DNA from: G965202915 sp965205955
GTDB taxonomy: Bacteria > Pseudomonadota > Gammaproteobacteria > Eutrophobiales > Eutrophobiaceae
DNA length: 64,000 nt
Assembly: GCA_965205955.1 (NCBI GenBank)
Contig: OZ242192.1
Location: forward strand, 620,001 to 684,000
Reading direction: 5' to 3'
The position numbers and the translations under genes were made by a program. A model generated the notes under the pieces. It searched no databases. It was not told the origin of the DNA and worked only from the letters and a program-made list of their open reading frames with translations. The stretch's first letter is position 1. Each line of letters opens with the position of its first letter. Below are positions 16,321-25,250 of the stretch, piece after piece.

Positions 16321-17688
16321 ATGATCAATCGAATTATAAAATCATCGGTTTTTATTTTTATCAGCCTTTATATCGCTGCCGCGAGTGCGGCTCTTCCGGC
16401 ATGGGTTGAGGGTGAGCAACTGCCCAGTTTGGCGCCTATGCTGGCAAAGATAACGCCGGCGGTTGTCAATATCGCTACCGAGGGGCGTATCCGGGCGCAA
16501 CAGAATCCTTTGTTTGCCGATCCGTTTTTCCGGCATTTTTTTGGTCTGCCGAACCGCCCTCTGGAGCGTAAAACCCAGAGTCTGGGCTCAGGGGTTATTG
16601 TGAATGCAAAACGCGGTTTGGTGCTGACCAACAATCACGTGATTGCCAATGCCACGCAAATCACCGTTACTTTGCACGATGGTCGTCATTTCGAAGCCGA
16701 ACTGGTTGGCAGTGATCCTGAAACAGATGTGGCGGTTATTAAAATTTCGGCAAATAATCTGACTGATATTGCGACTGCTGATTCTGATCGGCTGCGGGTA
16801 GGAGATTTTGTGGTAGCAATCGGCAATCCGTTTGGGCTGGGACAAACTGTCACCTCCGGTATTATCAGCGCATTGAGCCGCAGCGGGCTGGGTATAGAGG
16901 GGTATGAGGATTTTATTCAAACCGATGCTTCGATTAATCCGGGTAATTCGGGTGGGGCTTTGGTGAATCTTCGCGGTGAGTTGGTCGGGATCAATACGGC
17001 TATTTTTTCCCGATCGGGCGGAAATATCGGTATCGGGTTCGCCATTCCTATAAATCTCGCTTTGCAGATCACCGAGCAGTTGCTGGAGACGGGCGAGGTG
17101 AAACGCGGGTTTCTGGGTGTGCAGGCGCAGGATCTGAACCCCGATCTGGCTGAGGCTTTTGGTTTGTCGGATCAGCAGGGGGCACTTATCGTGCGGGTGC
17201 TGGAGGATTCCCCGGCGGATAAGGCGGGCTTGATAGCCGGAGATATTATTGTTGCGATAAATGGAAAGCCGATGAAGAATGCGGCGGCGGTCAGGAATAA
17301 AATTGGGTTATTGCCCATCGGCGGGCAAATTGATTTCGAGGTGATTAGAAACGGCAAGCAGAGGAAAATATCTGCGGTTGTATCTGAAAATGCGCAGTCG
17401 CGCAGCGCCCCGAGTGCGGTGAATAAGTTGCTGGAGGGTGTGACGGTGGGTGAGATTGGAAAGGGTAGCCGGTATTATGGGAAGGTGGAAGGAGTGGTTG
17501 TTTTCGGGCTGGAGCAGGGTAGCGCCGCTTGGCGTAGCGGGCTGCGCAGGGAAGATGTGGTGACTTCGGTCAATAAAATAAAGGTAAAGAATGTGCAGGA
17601 GTTTTTGGCGGCGGTGGACGGCAGGGATGACTTACTATTATTGAGGATCATCAGAGGCAATACTGCGGCTTTTATTGTTTTGAAGTAG
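16321..17688 (+). CDS. degQ: Periplasmic Do/Deg-family serine endoprotease
   Basis: 455 residues, the same length as E. coli DegQ. An N-terminal signal peptide (IIKSSVFIFISLYIAAASA) is followed by the trypsin-like domain: catalytic His in LTNNHVIANA, Asp in DPETDVAVIKI, Ser in NPGNSGGALVN. Two PDZ domains follow (first near GFLGVQAQDLNPDLAEAFG, second in the last 90 residues). It degrades misfolded envelope proteins. DegP, DegQ or MucD naming cannot be separated by sequence alone; the short Q-linker near the N-terminus favours DegQ. Its 3' end overlaps the oppositely oriented oxyR by 17 bp. Confidence 0.9.
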   Translation: MINRIIKSSVFIFISLYIAAASAALPAWVEGEQLPSLAPMLAKITPAVVNIATEGRIRAQQNPLFADPFFRHFFGLPNRPLERKTQSLGSGVIVNAKRGLVLTNNHVIANATQITVTLHDGRHFEAELVGSDPETDVAVIKISANNLTDIATADSDRLRVGDFVVAIGNPFGLGQTVTSGIISALSRSGLGIEGYEDFIQTDASINPGNSGGALVNLRGELVGINTAIFSRSGGNIGIGFAIPINLALQITEQLLETGEVKRGFLGVQAQDLNPDLAEAFGLSDQQGALIVRVLEDSPADKAGLIAGDIIVAINGKPMKNAAAVRNKIGLLPIGGQIDFEVIRNGKQRKISAVVSENAQSRSAPSAVNKLLEGVTVGEIGKGSRYYGKVEGVVVFGLEQGSAAWRSGLRREDVVTSVNKIKVKNVQEFLAAVDGRDDLLLLRIIRGNTAAFIVLK

Positions 17689-18622
17689 GCTGTTTGTTCT
17701 TTGAAAAATCCGCCCAGGTCATTTTGCATTGCTCAATGGTGTTTTCGAGCAGGGCTATTTCTTCGGTTCGTGGAAAGCTTTTGCGGCAGGCAAGGGCAAT
17801 GTCGCGGTATGGGACGGGTTTTTGGAAGGGGCGGTAGGTGAGCAGCCCCTGCATTTCATCGTAGTGTTCCGCCGCAGAGGCGGGCAAAATGGTCACGCCG
17901 ACCCCGGAGGCAACCATCTGGCGTATGGTTTCAATCGAGCTGCTCTCCAGGGTTTTTTGGATTTTGTCGGCTGAGAATCTGTTGACCGGGCATGTCGGGC
18001 AAATGGATAGTATCTGGTCACGGAAACAGTTTCCGGCTTTCAGCAGCAATAGCGTATCTTCCATCAGATCATCAATTTTGATTTTTTTCTTTTTGCTCAG
18101 CCGGTGATCTTTGGGCAGTGCGACTGTGAACGGCTCGCGGTACAGGGTTGTGATCCGGAAGGCCGGGTCGGCAAAGGGCAGCGATAAAATGATGACGTCG
18201 AGTTGCCCGGATTTGAGTTTTTGATGCAGGTTGTCGGTGAAGTCTTCTTCGATGATCAGGCTCAGTCTGGGGGCGGTTTTGTTGATCAGGGGTATTAGCC
18301 TGGGGAGCAAAAAGGGGCCGATGGTGTAGATAATGCCCAGGTTTAAGGTTCCTTGTAACGGGTCTTTTCCGTATTCGGCAAGTTGTTTGATTTCATGTGC
18401 CTGTCGCAGAATTTGCTGCGCCTGTTCGACAATGAGTTTGCCTATGGAGGTGATGGTGACTTTGTGTTGGTGCCGCTCGAATATCAGGGTGTCGAGTTCG
18501 CCTTCCAGTTTTTTGACCGCCAGGCTGAGAGTGGGCTGACTTACAAAACAGGCGCGGGCGGCGCGGCCAAAATGACGCTCACGGGCTACCGCAACAATGT
18601 ATCTGAGTTCAGATAGGGTCAT
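17672..18622 (-). CDS. oxyR: LysR-family peroxide sensor OxyR
   Basis: 316 residues with an N-terminal LysR helix-turn-helix (MTLSELRYIVAVARERHFG, SQPTLSLAVKKLE) and an effector domain. The two redox cysteines fall at positions 199 and 208, the same numbers as in E. coli OxyR (GNCFRDQILSICPTC), with an additional Cys211. This strongly supports a hydrogen-peroxide-responsive activator over CbbR or another LysR member, despite the neighbouring cbbY. The tail overlaps degQ. Confidence 0.92.
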   Translation of the reverse strand: MTLSELRYIVAVARERHFGRAARACFVSQPTLSLAVKKLEGELDTLIFERHQHKVTITSIGKLIVEQAQQILRQAHEIKQLAEYGKDPLQGTLNLGIIYTIGPFLLPRLIPLINKTAPRLSLIIEEDFTDNLHQKLKSGQLDVIILSLPFADPAFRITTLYREPFTVALPKDHRLSKKKKIKIDDLMEDTLLLLKAGNCFRDQILSICPTCPVNRFSADKIQKTLESSSIETIRQMVASGVGVTILPASAAEHYDEMQGLLTYRPFQKPVPYRDIALACRKSFPRTEEIALLENTIEQCKMTWADFSKNKQPTSKQ

Positions 18623-18679
18623 CCGGTCATTTGCTTCGATTGGGGTGTGTTGGTCTTATTGCATGAATACGGTTCTGCT

Positions 18680-19486
18680 TCATTTCACCATGACCAGTTG
18701 CTCGTGCGGCGGGTCTTGAGTTTCTTCGGTTGCATGGTCTTCGCTCAAGATCAGGTCGAGCAATTCGAGATCGATGTATTGTTTTTTGAAGGTATTGCCA
18801 GCGCGGAATGTAACGGTGTCGCCGGCTTCTCCCAGTTTGTCGGCCACGATCGATGCGCCGCTGAATTTACTCCCGGCGGTAAATTGGTGGGTGGTGATCA
18901 CGGTTTTCAATCCGGCGGCCAGGGCGGCTTTGTTGCCGTTGCTGCTGTCTTCAATGGCAACGCAGTAATCGGGCGGGATGCCAAGGTTTGCCAAGGCGAA
19001 TTGGTAGACGACCGGCGAGGGTTTTTTGTCGACTACGACGTCGCTGGTAACTATGGTGTTAAACCAGCTCAGTGAGTGTTTTCCCAAGGTGGAATGTAGC
19101 AGGGTTAGTAAATTTTCTTGGGAGGAGCTGGTTGCAATGCCGATGCAGATTTTTTTGTCCGACGCCTCGTTAAGCAAACGTTTTACGCCGGGACGCAGTT
19201 TTATCCGGCTGTGCATGAGTTTTTCACGGTATATTTCGGATTTGCGCCGGTGTAAGTTCCGGCAAAATTGATCGAGCGGCTCGGCCGCATTCCATTGCTT
19301 GTCTTGTTGCAGAAAATGTTTAATTCGTTCTCTGCCACCGGATATGGCAAGCAGTTTGATGTATTTTTTCTTGTCCCAGCAGCCAAGATCGACTTCGCGG
19401 AAGGCTTGGTTGAAGGCGCGACGATGGATCTCTTCGGTATCGGCAAGCGTACCGTCCACGTCGAAAATGATGCCTTTGATCTTCAT
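18680..19486 (-). CDS. cbbY: HAD-family phosphatase, CbbY type
   Basis: 268 residues of HAD subfamily IA. Motif I is FDVDGTLADTEEIHRRAF, motif II lies in GIATSSSQ, motif III includes the conserved Lys in DKKPSPVVYQFAL, and motif IV is AIEDSSNG. The motif I context and cap domain match CbbY, which in autotrophs removes the Rubisco inhibitor xylulose-1,5-bisphosphate. No Rubisco genes are in the window, so the Calvin-cycle role is inference; a general sugar-phosphatase is the alternative. Confidence 0.82.
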   Translation of the reverse strand: MKIKGIIFDVDGTLADTEEIHRRAFNQAFREVDLGCWDKKKYIKLLAISGGRERIKHFLQQDKQWNAAEPLDQFCRNLHRRKSEIYREKLMHSRIKLRPGVKRLLNEASDKKICIGIATSSSQENLLTLLHSTLGKHSLSWFNTIVTSDVVVDKKPSPVVYQFALANLGIPPDYCVAIEDSSNGNKAALAAGLKTVITTHQFTAGSKFSGASIVADKLGEAGDTVTFRAGNTFKKQYIDLELLDLILSEDHATEETQDPPHEQLVMVK

Positions 19487-19751
19487 TCAGGGGATGCGGG
19501 AATTTTATTATTCGATGTTCGGAGAGTATGCTTTACTAATGAAAATTCTAATACAATGCAGCATAGGGTTGTATAAACAATTGTTGCGGGTCGTGCAATG
19601 AATAAAACAATCATAGTATTGTATTTCGTTTATTTGCCATTCCTTTTCGCTTGTAAGCAACTTGAATTAAATTGTAGAATTATTACTGTATAATATCATA
19701 ATAAAGTGCGTATGAACAACATATTAAAGCATAAAGATAAGAAAATTCCGA

Positions 19752-20714
19752 GTGTGCTCCACGCACAGATTAGAGTTGATTTCAATTATACAGAATCAAA
19801 ATAATAGCGCCGCTTTTCGCGAAAAGCCGTCGCTGGTTTTCATTCATCTGCCCAAGACCGGAGGCACTACTTTATGTAGTATACTCCAGAAGAAATTTTA
19901 TAACAGGGGACAGTGGCCGCCCGGAATTTTTGTAAGAGAAGGATCCCCGATGTATAACCTTCAAGCGCTGGATAAGTTTTTGGCGCTGTCACCGGAAATA
20001 AAGAGGCAATTCGATTTTATAGATGGACATATGCCGGGTAATATACATCGCATCCTGCAGCAGCCATGCAAGTATATCACGCTGCTTCGCCATCCTCTTA
20101 AGCGGGCAATTTCGCACTACTTCCAATCCAGGATAAATCAAGAATCGGGTTGCCATACAGCAAGCGACAGAAGGGAGGTTTCTTTAAGCGATTTTTTGCA
20201 GGAAAAATACAACACGAATTGTATGACTAAGCAGTTGCTGGGTGTTGATTTGCCGGATGGAGAATCGCAGAGTGGTAAAATAACAGCGTTGGATTTGTAC
20301 CAACGGTGTCAGCGGGCCTTTCGGAATCCGGTAACGCCTGAGATGCTGGAACAGTTGAAGTTGCAGCTTCGTGATCAGTTTTTGCTGGTGGGAGTGCTCG
20401 AAAGATTCGATGATTTTATCTTTCTGCTTTTCAAAAGGTTGGGGTTTCAGGGTTTGCCGTACTATCCCATAATGCAGATTACTACACCACGGCAATTCAG
20501 AAAGAAATTGCCGGTTTCGGAATCAATCCTGGCACAGTTTTATGAACAAAATGCGATGGATATGGAGCTTTACGCTTATGCGCGGAGTCTTTTTGAACGG
20601 CAGTGGGAGACACTCGGCTACGGGCAAAGATTGCGGGCATTGACCCACCGTACGCGCACAGGCACTGCTCAGCGGATTGCTTTGTTCATCAGGGGCATGA
20701 AGCGCCAGGGTTAA
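19752..20714 (+). CDS. Sulfotransferase-family protein
   Basis: 320-residue P-loop sulfotransferase of the family-2 (Golgi-like) type. The 5'-phosphosulfate loop reads FIHLPKTGGTTL, and the 3'-phosphate loop is near ITLLRHPLKRAISHYFQS, both typical PAPS-binding signatures. The acceptor is unknown, likely a cell-surface glycan or lipid. Start GTG at 19752 is uncertain because conserved sequence begins near residue 28. The upstream DNA is strongly AT-rich, with a TGTATAATAT -10-like sequence near 19688. It needs PAPS, which fits the nearby cysDN, but the genes are on opposite strands. Confidence 0.85.
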   Translation: MCSTHRLELISIIQNQNNSAAFREKPSLVFIHLPKTGGTTLCSILQKKFYNRGQWPPGIFVREGSPMYNLQALDKFLALSPEIKRQFDFIDGHMPGNIHRILQQPCKYITLLRHPLKRAISHYFQSRINQESGCHTASDRREVSLSDFLQEKYNTNCMTKQLLGVDLPDGESQSGKITALDLYQRCQRAFRNPVTPEMLEQLKLQLRDQFLLVGVLERFDDFIFLLFKRLGFQGLPYYPIMQITTPRQFRKKLPVSESILAQFYEQNAMDMELYAYARSLFERQWETLGYGQRLRALTHRTRTGTAQRIALFIRGMKRQG

Positions 20715-20853
20715 ATTTTTAGTTGTGCGGTTGTTTATATGCGCCGCACGCACCGCAGGAACCAGGCGTAAAGGCATGGCTGCCCCTACAGTACTTTTGG
20801 CGTTCTGGTCCGTCCGGGCAGATTGAGATATTGCTTTCGCCGGGATAATTGGC

Positions 20854-21066
20854 TTAGCTTTTTGTTTCCACCCAGCGGCCGAAACAGCATTCATAACATT
20901 TGCCGCCGGTGCTGACTTTTGCTCCGGGAGAAAATTCGGTGTCATTCCAGTAGCATTTCTCTTCCGAGCGGTTCATTTGCACCGTTGCTTCATTACTGAC
21001 CGGACCTATGATTTCTGATGTTTTTTTAGGCGGTTCTGCGGCATCAACCGGAGTAGGTTCACTCAT
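20854..21066 (-). CDS. Small cysteine-containing protein, DUF1496-like
   Basis: 70 residues with a polar N-terminal half and a compact C-terminal motif CYWNDTEFSPGAKVSTGGKC followed by YECCFGRW, containing four cysteines. The pattern resembles DUF1496 proteins, whose function is unknown. No signal peptide is visible. It is an isolated minus-strand gene between a sulfotransferase and cysN. Supported by the family-like motif and clean reading frame only. Confidence 0.65.
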   Translation of the reverse strand: MSEPTPVDAAEPPKKTSEIIGPVSNEATVQMNRSEEKCYWNDTEFSPGAKVSTGGKCYECCFGRWVETKS

Positions 21067-21220
21067 TATAAAATACCCTCTGGATTACTCTTCAGTGCTC
21101 TATCTTATACTCAGTCAGAAAATTTTTCCAGTATTTGTATGCGGGGGCGTCTAAATTTCATGGTTTGGGCGCTTGGATTTTCTGAATTTGGCTATGGGTG
21201 GCGCTTTTCCCGGCGGGATT

Positions 21221-22885
21221 TTATGGTTGCAGCCGTACCTGATCGGTGATGTATGTATAGATTTCATCCGCCGATTTTTTGTCGCAATCGAATACGGCGC
21301 TGTTGTCCCTGTTGCAGTCTATGCCGTGCTCGACACTGCATAGACAGATTAGGCCGGCTTGATTGATCAGTTGGCTGATTTCTTCGAGGTTGCCGCCAAG
21401 GTCATTCTGTTCAAAAACGGCACAAATATGCCCTACATCGAACAAACGGCGTTCAAGCTGCCGGGCGATTTTCCGGTTGTTTTCCCCGGTTAACCATGCG
21501 GTGAAGGCTTTTTGCCCGTAACGGGCAGTGCGTTCATCGATGCTGACCGGACAAATTTCGGTATTGTCGCCGGCGCCAACGATCATGCCGGCGCCTACTG
21601 TGACGTTGGTTAAACGGTCTATGATGATAAAGGCTCCGGTGCTCTTGCATCCATGATAGGGATCGAAGGCAACGGGGGCGTTGACGGCAATACCACAGTG
21701 GGCGATTTCGTTCATATGGAGTTGCTTTGTTGTCGATTGTTCCAGGGTGTTTACGTCGATCTTGTAGTGTATGTTTGCAACGGAGCCGGGGACCGTCTTT
21801 GCGGAAAACTTGAAATAGTATGGTTTTCCGGCCGTCATTGTTTGTTCGGCCATCCACAGGACGTTGGCGTCAAACCGGTTGCCGGATAAGGGCAGGTTGT
21901 CATTGTGGGCGAGCATGTCTCCGCGGCTGATGTCAATGGCATCTTCGAGTGTCAGCGTTACCGCCATCGGCGGAAATGCCTGGTTGAGTTCGCCTTCAAA
22001 GGTCACGATGGATTTTATCGTGCTGGTTTTGCCGGAGGGAAGCACGGTTATGGTGTCGCCCTTGCGTACGATGCCGGCGGCAACGGTGCCGCAATAGCCG
22101 CGAAAGCCGGCATCCGGGCGATTCACGTATTGCACCGGAAAACGCATGTCTTTGAGGTTGCGATCGGTGGAAATTTCTACCGTTTCGAGAATGTCCATCA
22201 AGGGTTTGCCTTTATACCACGGCATTTCCCGGCTGGGGTTTACCACGTTTTCCCCGGTCAGTGCGGAGATCGGGACAAAGTGCAGGTCTATACGCTTCAG
22301 TCTGGAGATGAAGTGCAGATAGTTGTTTTTAATTTCCTCGTAGATTTCGGCGTTGTAATCAACCAGGTCCATTTTGTTGACGGCTACGATGATGTGTTTG
22401 ATGCCGAGTAAGCAGGAGATAATGCTGTGGCGGCGGGTTTGGGTCTGGACTCCGTTGCGGGCATCGATTAGGACTACCGCCAGATCGCAGGTGGAAGCGC
22501 CGGTGGCCATGTTGCGGGTGTATTGTTCATGCCCGGGGGTGTCGGCAATAATAAACTTGCGATGGATGGTCGAGAAATAGCGGTAGGCGACATCGATGGT
22601 GATCCCTTGTTCGCGCTCGGCCTTCAATCCGTCCACCAGCAGCGCCAGATCTATATTTTCGCCGCGGGTGCCCGATTTGATGCTGTCGGCCGCCAGCGCC
22701 TCTAGCTGGTCTTCGTAAATCATCTTTGAATCGTGCAGTAAACGGCCAATCAGGGTGCTCTTGCCGTCATCCACACTGCCGCAGGTCAGCAGGCGCAACA
22801 GTTGTTTGTTTTCGTGCTGCGCGAGATAGGCGTCAATGTCGGAGTCTGTCAATTCTGATTGATAGGTCATTTTGTTCCGAGGCAA
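21221..22885 (-). CDS. cysN: Sulfate adenylyltransferase GTPase subunit CysN with vestigial APS-kinase-like tail
   Basis: GTPase subunit that drives ATP sulfurylase (with CysD) in sulfate activation. 554 residues against about 475 for plain CysN. GTPase motifs: GSVDDGKSTLIGRLL (33-50 region), DTPGHEQYTRN, NKMDLVD. EF-Tu-like domains II and III run to about residue 445. The extra residues 451-554 resemble CysC: RYGQKAFTAWLTG aligns with the start of APS kinase, but the expected P-loop GLSGAGKS is replaced by GENNRK and the tail is about half normal length. APS-kinase activity is therefore very unlikely. A start at the ATG for Met6 is also possible. cysD lies 15 bp upstream. Confidence 0.93.
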   Translation of the reverse strand: MPRNKMTYQSELTDSDIDAYLAQHENKQLLRLLTCGSVDDGKSTLIGRLLHDSKMIYEDQLEALAADSIKSGTRGENIDLALLVDGLKAEREQGITIDVAYRYFSTIHRKFIIADTPGHEQYTRNMATGASTCDLAVVLIDARNGVQTQTRRHSIISCLLGIKHIIVAVNKMDLVDYNAEIYEEIKNNYLHFISRLKRIDLHFVPISALTGENVVNPSREMPWYKGKPLMDILETVEISTDRNLKDMRFPVQYVNRPDAGFRGYCGTVAAGIVRKGDTITVLPSGKTSTIKSIVTFEGELNQAFPPMAVTLTLEDAIDISRGDMLAHNDNLPLSGNRFDANVLWMAEQTMTAGKPYYFKFSAKTVPGSVANIHYKIDVNTLEQSTTKQLHMNEIAHCGIAVNAPVAFDPYHGCKSTGAFIIIDRLTNVTVGAGMIVGAGDNTEICPVSIDERTARYGQKAFTAWLTGENNRKIARQLERRLFDVGHICAVFEQNDLGGNLEEISQLINQAGLICLCSVEHGIDCNRDNSAVFDCDKKSADEIYTYITDQVRLQP

Positions 22886-22900
22886 TATCGGGGAAGGTAT

Positions 22901-23809
22901 TTAGAAATAGCCTTCCCGTTTTTTTTCTTCCATCGAGCCGGTTTGATCGTAGTCAATGACACGCCCCTGGCGCTCTGATGTTTTGGCCAGCAGCATTTCC
23001 CGAATAATCTCCGGCAAGGTTGTTGCCGTGGATTCGACTGCGCCGGTCAGCGGGTAGCAGCCCAGGGTGCGGAATCGCACCATTTTGTTTTGGATATGCT
23101 CTCCGGGGTCTAAGGGCATGCGCTCGTCGTCCACCATGATATATACTCCGTGCCGCTTGACCACCGGTCGTTGCCTGGCGTAGTAAAGGGGAACAATGGC
23201 GATGTTTTCCAAGTGTATATATTGCCATATGTCCAGTTCGGTCCAATTGGACAACGGAAATACCCGGATGCTTTCTCCTTTGTCTATGCGGCCATTGTAG
23301 ATGTTCCATAATTCAGGGCGCTGGTTTTTGGGGTCCCAGCGATGATTTTTATCACGGAAGGAGTAGACTCTTTCTTTCGCCCGTGATTTTTCTTCATCGC
23401 GCCGGGCGCCGCCGAAAGCGGCGTCGAATTGGTATTTGTCCAATGCCTGTTTCAGGGCAGCGGTCTTCATCACGTCGGTGTGTTTCTTGCTTCCATGGGT
23501 GAATGGGCCGATCCCGGCGTCCACGCCGGCCTGGTTTATATGCACCCTGAGATCGAGCCCAAGCTTTTTTGCGGTTTCGTCCCGAAATGCGATCATTTCA
23601 CGAAATTTCCAGGTGGTGTCGATATGTAAAAAAGGGAAGGGCGGTTTGCCGGGGGAAAATGCTTTCAAGGCCAGTTGCAGCATCACCGATGAGTCTTTTC
23701 CTATGGAATACAGCATCACCGGATTGTCAAATTCTGCCGCTACTTCGCGAATGATATGAATGCTCTCCGCTTCGAGTTGTTTAAGTTGTGTCAGCTTGTA
23801 ATCGCTCAT
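22901..23809 (-). CDS. cysD: Sulfate adenylyltransferase subunit 2 CysD
   Basis: 302-residue ATP-pyrophosphatase-fold catalytic subunit of ATP sulfurylase. Motifs: YSIGKDSSVMLQLALKAF (PP-loop), HIDTTWKF, AFGGARRDEEKSRAKER, and the C-terminal GCYPLTGAVES. It is first in a cysDN pair on the minus strand. Forms APS from sulfate and ATP for assimilation. An independent CysC is not visible here although the CysN tail looks inactive. Confidence 0.96.
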   Translation of the reverse strand: MSDYKLTQLKQLEAESIHIIREVAAEFDNPVMLYSIGKDSSVMLQLALKAFSPGKPPFPFLHIDTTWKFREMIAFRDETAKKLGLDLRVHINQAGVDAGIGPFTHGSKKHTDVMKTAALKQALDKYQFDAAFGGARRDEEKSRAKERVYSFRDKNHRWDPKNQRPELWNIYNGRIDKGESIRVFPLSNWTELDIWQYIHLENIAIVPLYYARQRPVVKRHGVYIMVDDERMPLDPGEHIQNKMVRFRTLGCYPLTGAVESTATTLPEIIREMLLAKTSERQGRVIDYDQTGSMEEKKREGYF

Positions 23810-23968
23810 GCCTTGTGGAAAAGTGATAGTGAAGGGCCGGTAAAATAGTTACAAGCCTTGCATTATAGCAAATTGGGGGGGCACGGTGGAGAATATGTAA
23901 TGATGGAATTGTCGGCGGGTGCAGACGGGGTTGGCGGACCGGGGTACATATTGGATTGATTGGCCAAT

Positions 23969-25180
23969 CTAACCCAGATCGAATACTGCATGCAGTGTTC
24001 TTACACCAAGTTCCAGGTATTTTTCGGCGACGACCACAGAAATTTTGATCTCTGAAGTCGAGATCATTTGGATATTGATGCCTTCGTCGGCCAATGCCTT
24101 GAACATTTTGCTGGCAACCCCGGCATGGGAGCGCATGCCAACACCGATAACGGAGATCTTGACGATTTTATCGTCGCCGGAAACTTTGTCGGCATCGATC
24201 TCTTTGGCGATTTTTTTAAGCAGTCGCAGCGCTTTGCCGTACTCATTTCGGTTTACGGTAAAGGTGAAATCAGTTTTATTATTTGCCCCTATGTTTTGCA
24301 CGATCATATCGATTTCTATATTGGCGTCGGCAATCTGCCCCAGTATCTGGTAAGCGATCCCCGGTCTGTCCGGAACACCGGTAATGGTCAGCTTGGCCTC
24401 GTCACGATTGTGTGCAATGCCGGAAATTAGCGCTTGTTCCATATTTTCATCCTCGTCAATAATCAGGGTTCCAGGACCGTTGTTGAATGTCGGCAGCACT
24501 TTGAGCCGAACATTGTATTTGCGGGCAAACTCGACCGAGCGTATTTGCAATACCTTTGCCCCCACGCTTGCCATCTCCAGCATTTCTTCATAAGTAATGT
24601 ACTCCAGCCGTTTTGCTTCGGGCACAATCCTGGGATCGGCGGTGTACACTCCGTCAACATCGGTATAGATACGGCATTCTTCCGCTCCAAGCGCCGCGGC
24701 CATTGCAACAGCGGTGGTATCCGAGCCGCCGCGCCCCAGTGTTGTGATATGTCCATGTTCATTAATGCCTTGAAATCCGGCGATAACGACTATCTTGCCG
24801 GCATTCAAGGCTCTGTGTACGCGGCCGGTCTCAATATCGATAATTCTGGCTTTATTGTGAGCGCTGTCTGTGCGTATATGCACCTGGCCGCCGGTAAATG
24901 ACTGCGCGCTGTATTTTTGTTCCTCCAAAGCCATGCTAAGCAGCGCAATTGTAACCTGTTCTCCGGTGGACAATAAAACATCCAGTTCGCGTTCTTCGGG
25001 CCGGGCGGTAATGTCCCTGGCCAGTGATAGTAATCGGTCTGTTTCGCCGCCCATCGCGGATACCACAACGGCCACCTGATGGCCTTGCTTGCGAGTCTGA
25101 ATTATTTTTTTGGCAACGGCCTTGATCTTTTCTGTTGTCCCGACCGAGGTCCCGCCGTATTTTTGTATGATTAATGACAT
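23969..25180 (-). CDS. lysC: Aspartate kinase LysC
   Basis: 403-residue monofunctional aspartokinase, first step towards lysine, threonine and methionine. N-terminal catalytic domain has IIQKYGGTSVG and LGRGGSDTTAVAMAAALGA; two C-terminal ACT domains cover about 265-403 (ITGVPDRPGIAYQILGQIA and ISVIGVGMRSHAGVAS), giving feedback control. It follows alaS on the same strand by 70 bp, the usual recA-alaS-lysC order. csrA, often next, is not found in the 159 bp before cysD. Confidence 0.95.
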   Translation of the reverse strand: MSLIIQKYGGTSVGTTEKIKAVAKKIIQTRKQGHQVAVVVSAMGGETDRLLSLARDITARPEERELDVLLSTGEQVTIALLSMALEEQKYSAQSFTGGQVHIRTDSAHNKARIIDIETGRVHRALNAGKIVVIAGFQGINEHGHITTLGRGGSDTTAVAMAAALGAEECRIYTDVDGVYTADPRIVPEAKRLEYITYEEMLEMASVGAKVLQIRSVEFARKYNVRLKVLPTFNNGPGTLIIDEDENMEQALISGIAHNRDEAKLTITGVPDRPGIAYQILGQIADANIEIDMIVQNIGANNKTDFTFTVNRNEYGKALRLLKKIAKEIDADKVSGDDKIVKISVIGVGMRSHAGVASKMFKALADEGINIQMISTSEIKISVVVAEKYLELGVRTLHAVFDLG

Positions 25181-25250
25181 GCCTTGCCGGTCGTGAAAAA
25201 GCGAAAAATTACCGCCGCGATCAGAAAGAATAAAATCTTGTCAGCGGAAT

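Noticed and set aside
17672..18622. CbbR rather than OxyR, because of neighbouring cbbY
   Set aside because: Cysteines at 199 and 208 and the N-terminal sequence match OxyR.
23957..23968. Perfect palindrome GATTGGCCAATC after lysC as an operator or terminator
   Set aside because: It is a single short palindrome at the lysC stop without T tract or partner site; chance is likely.
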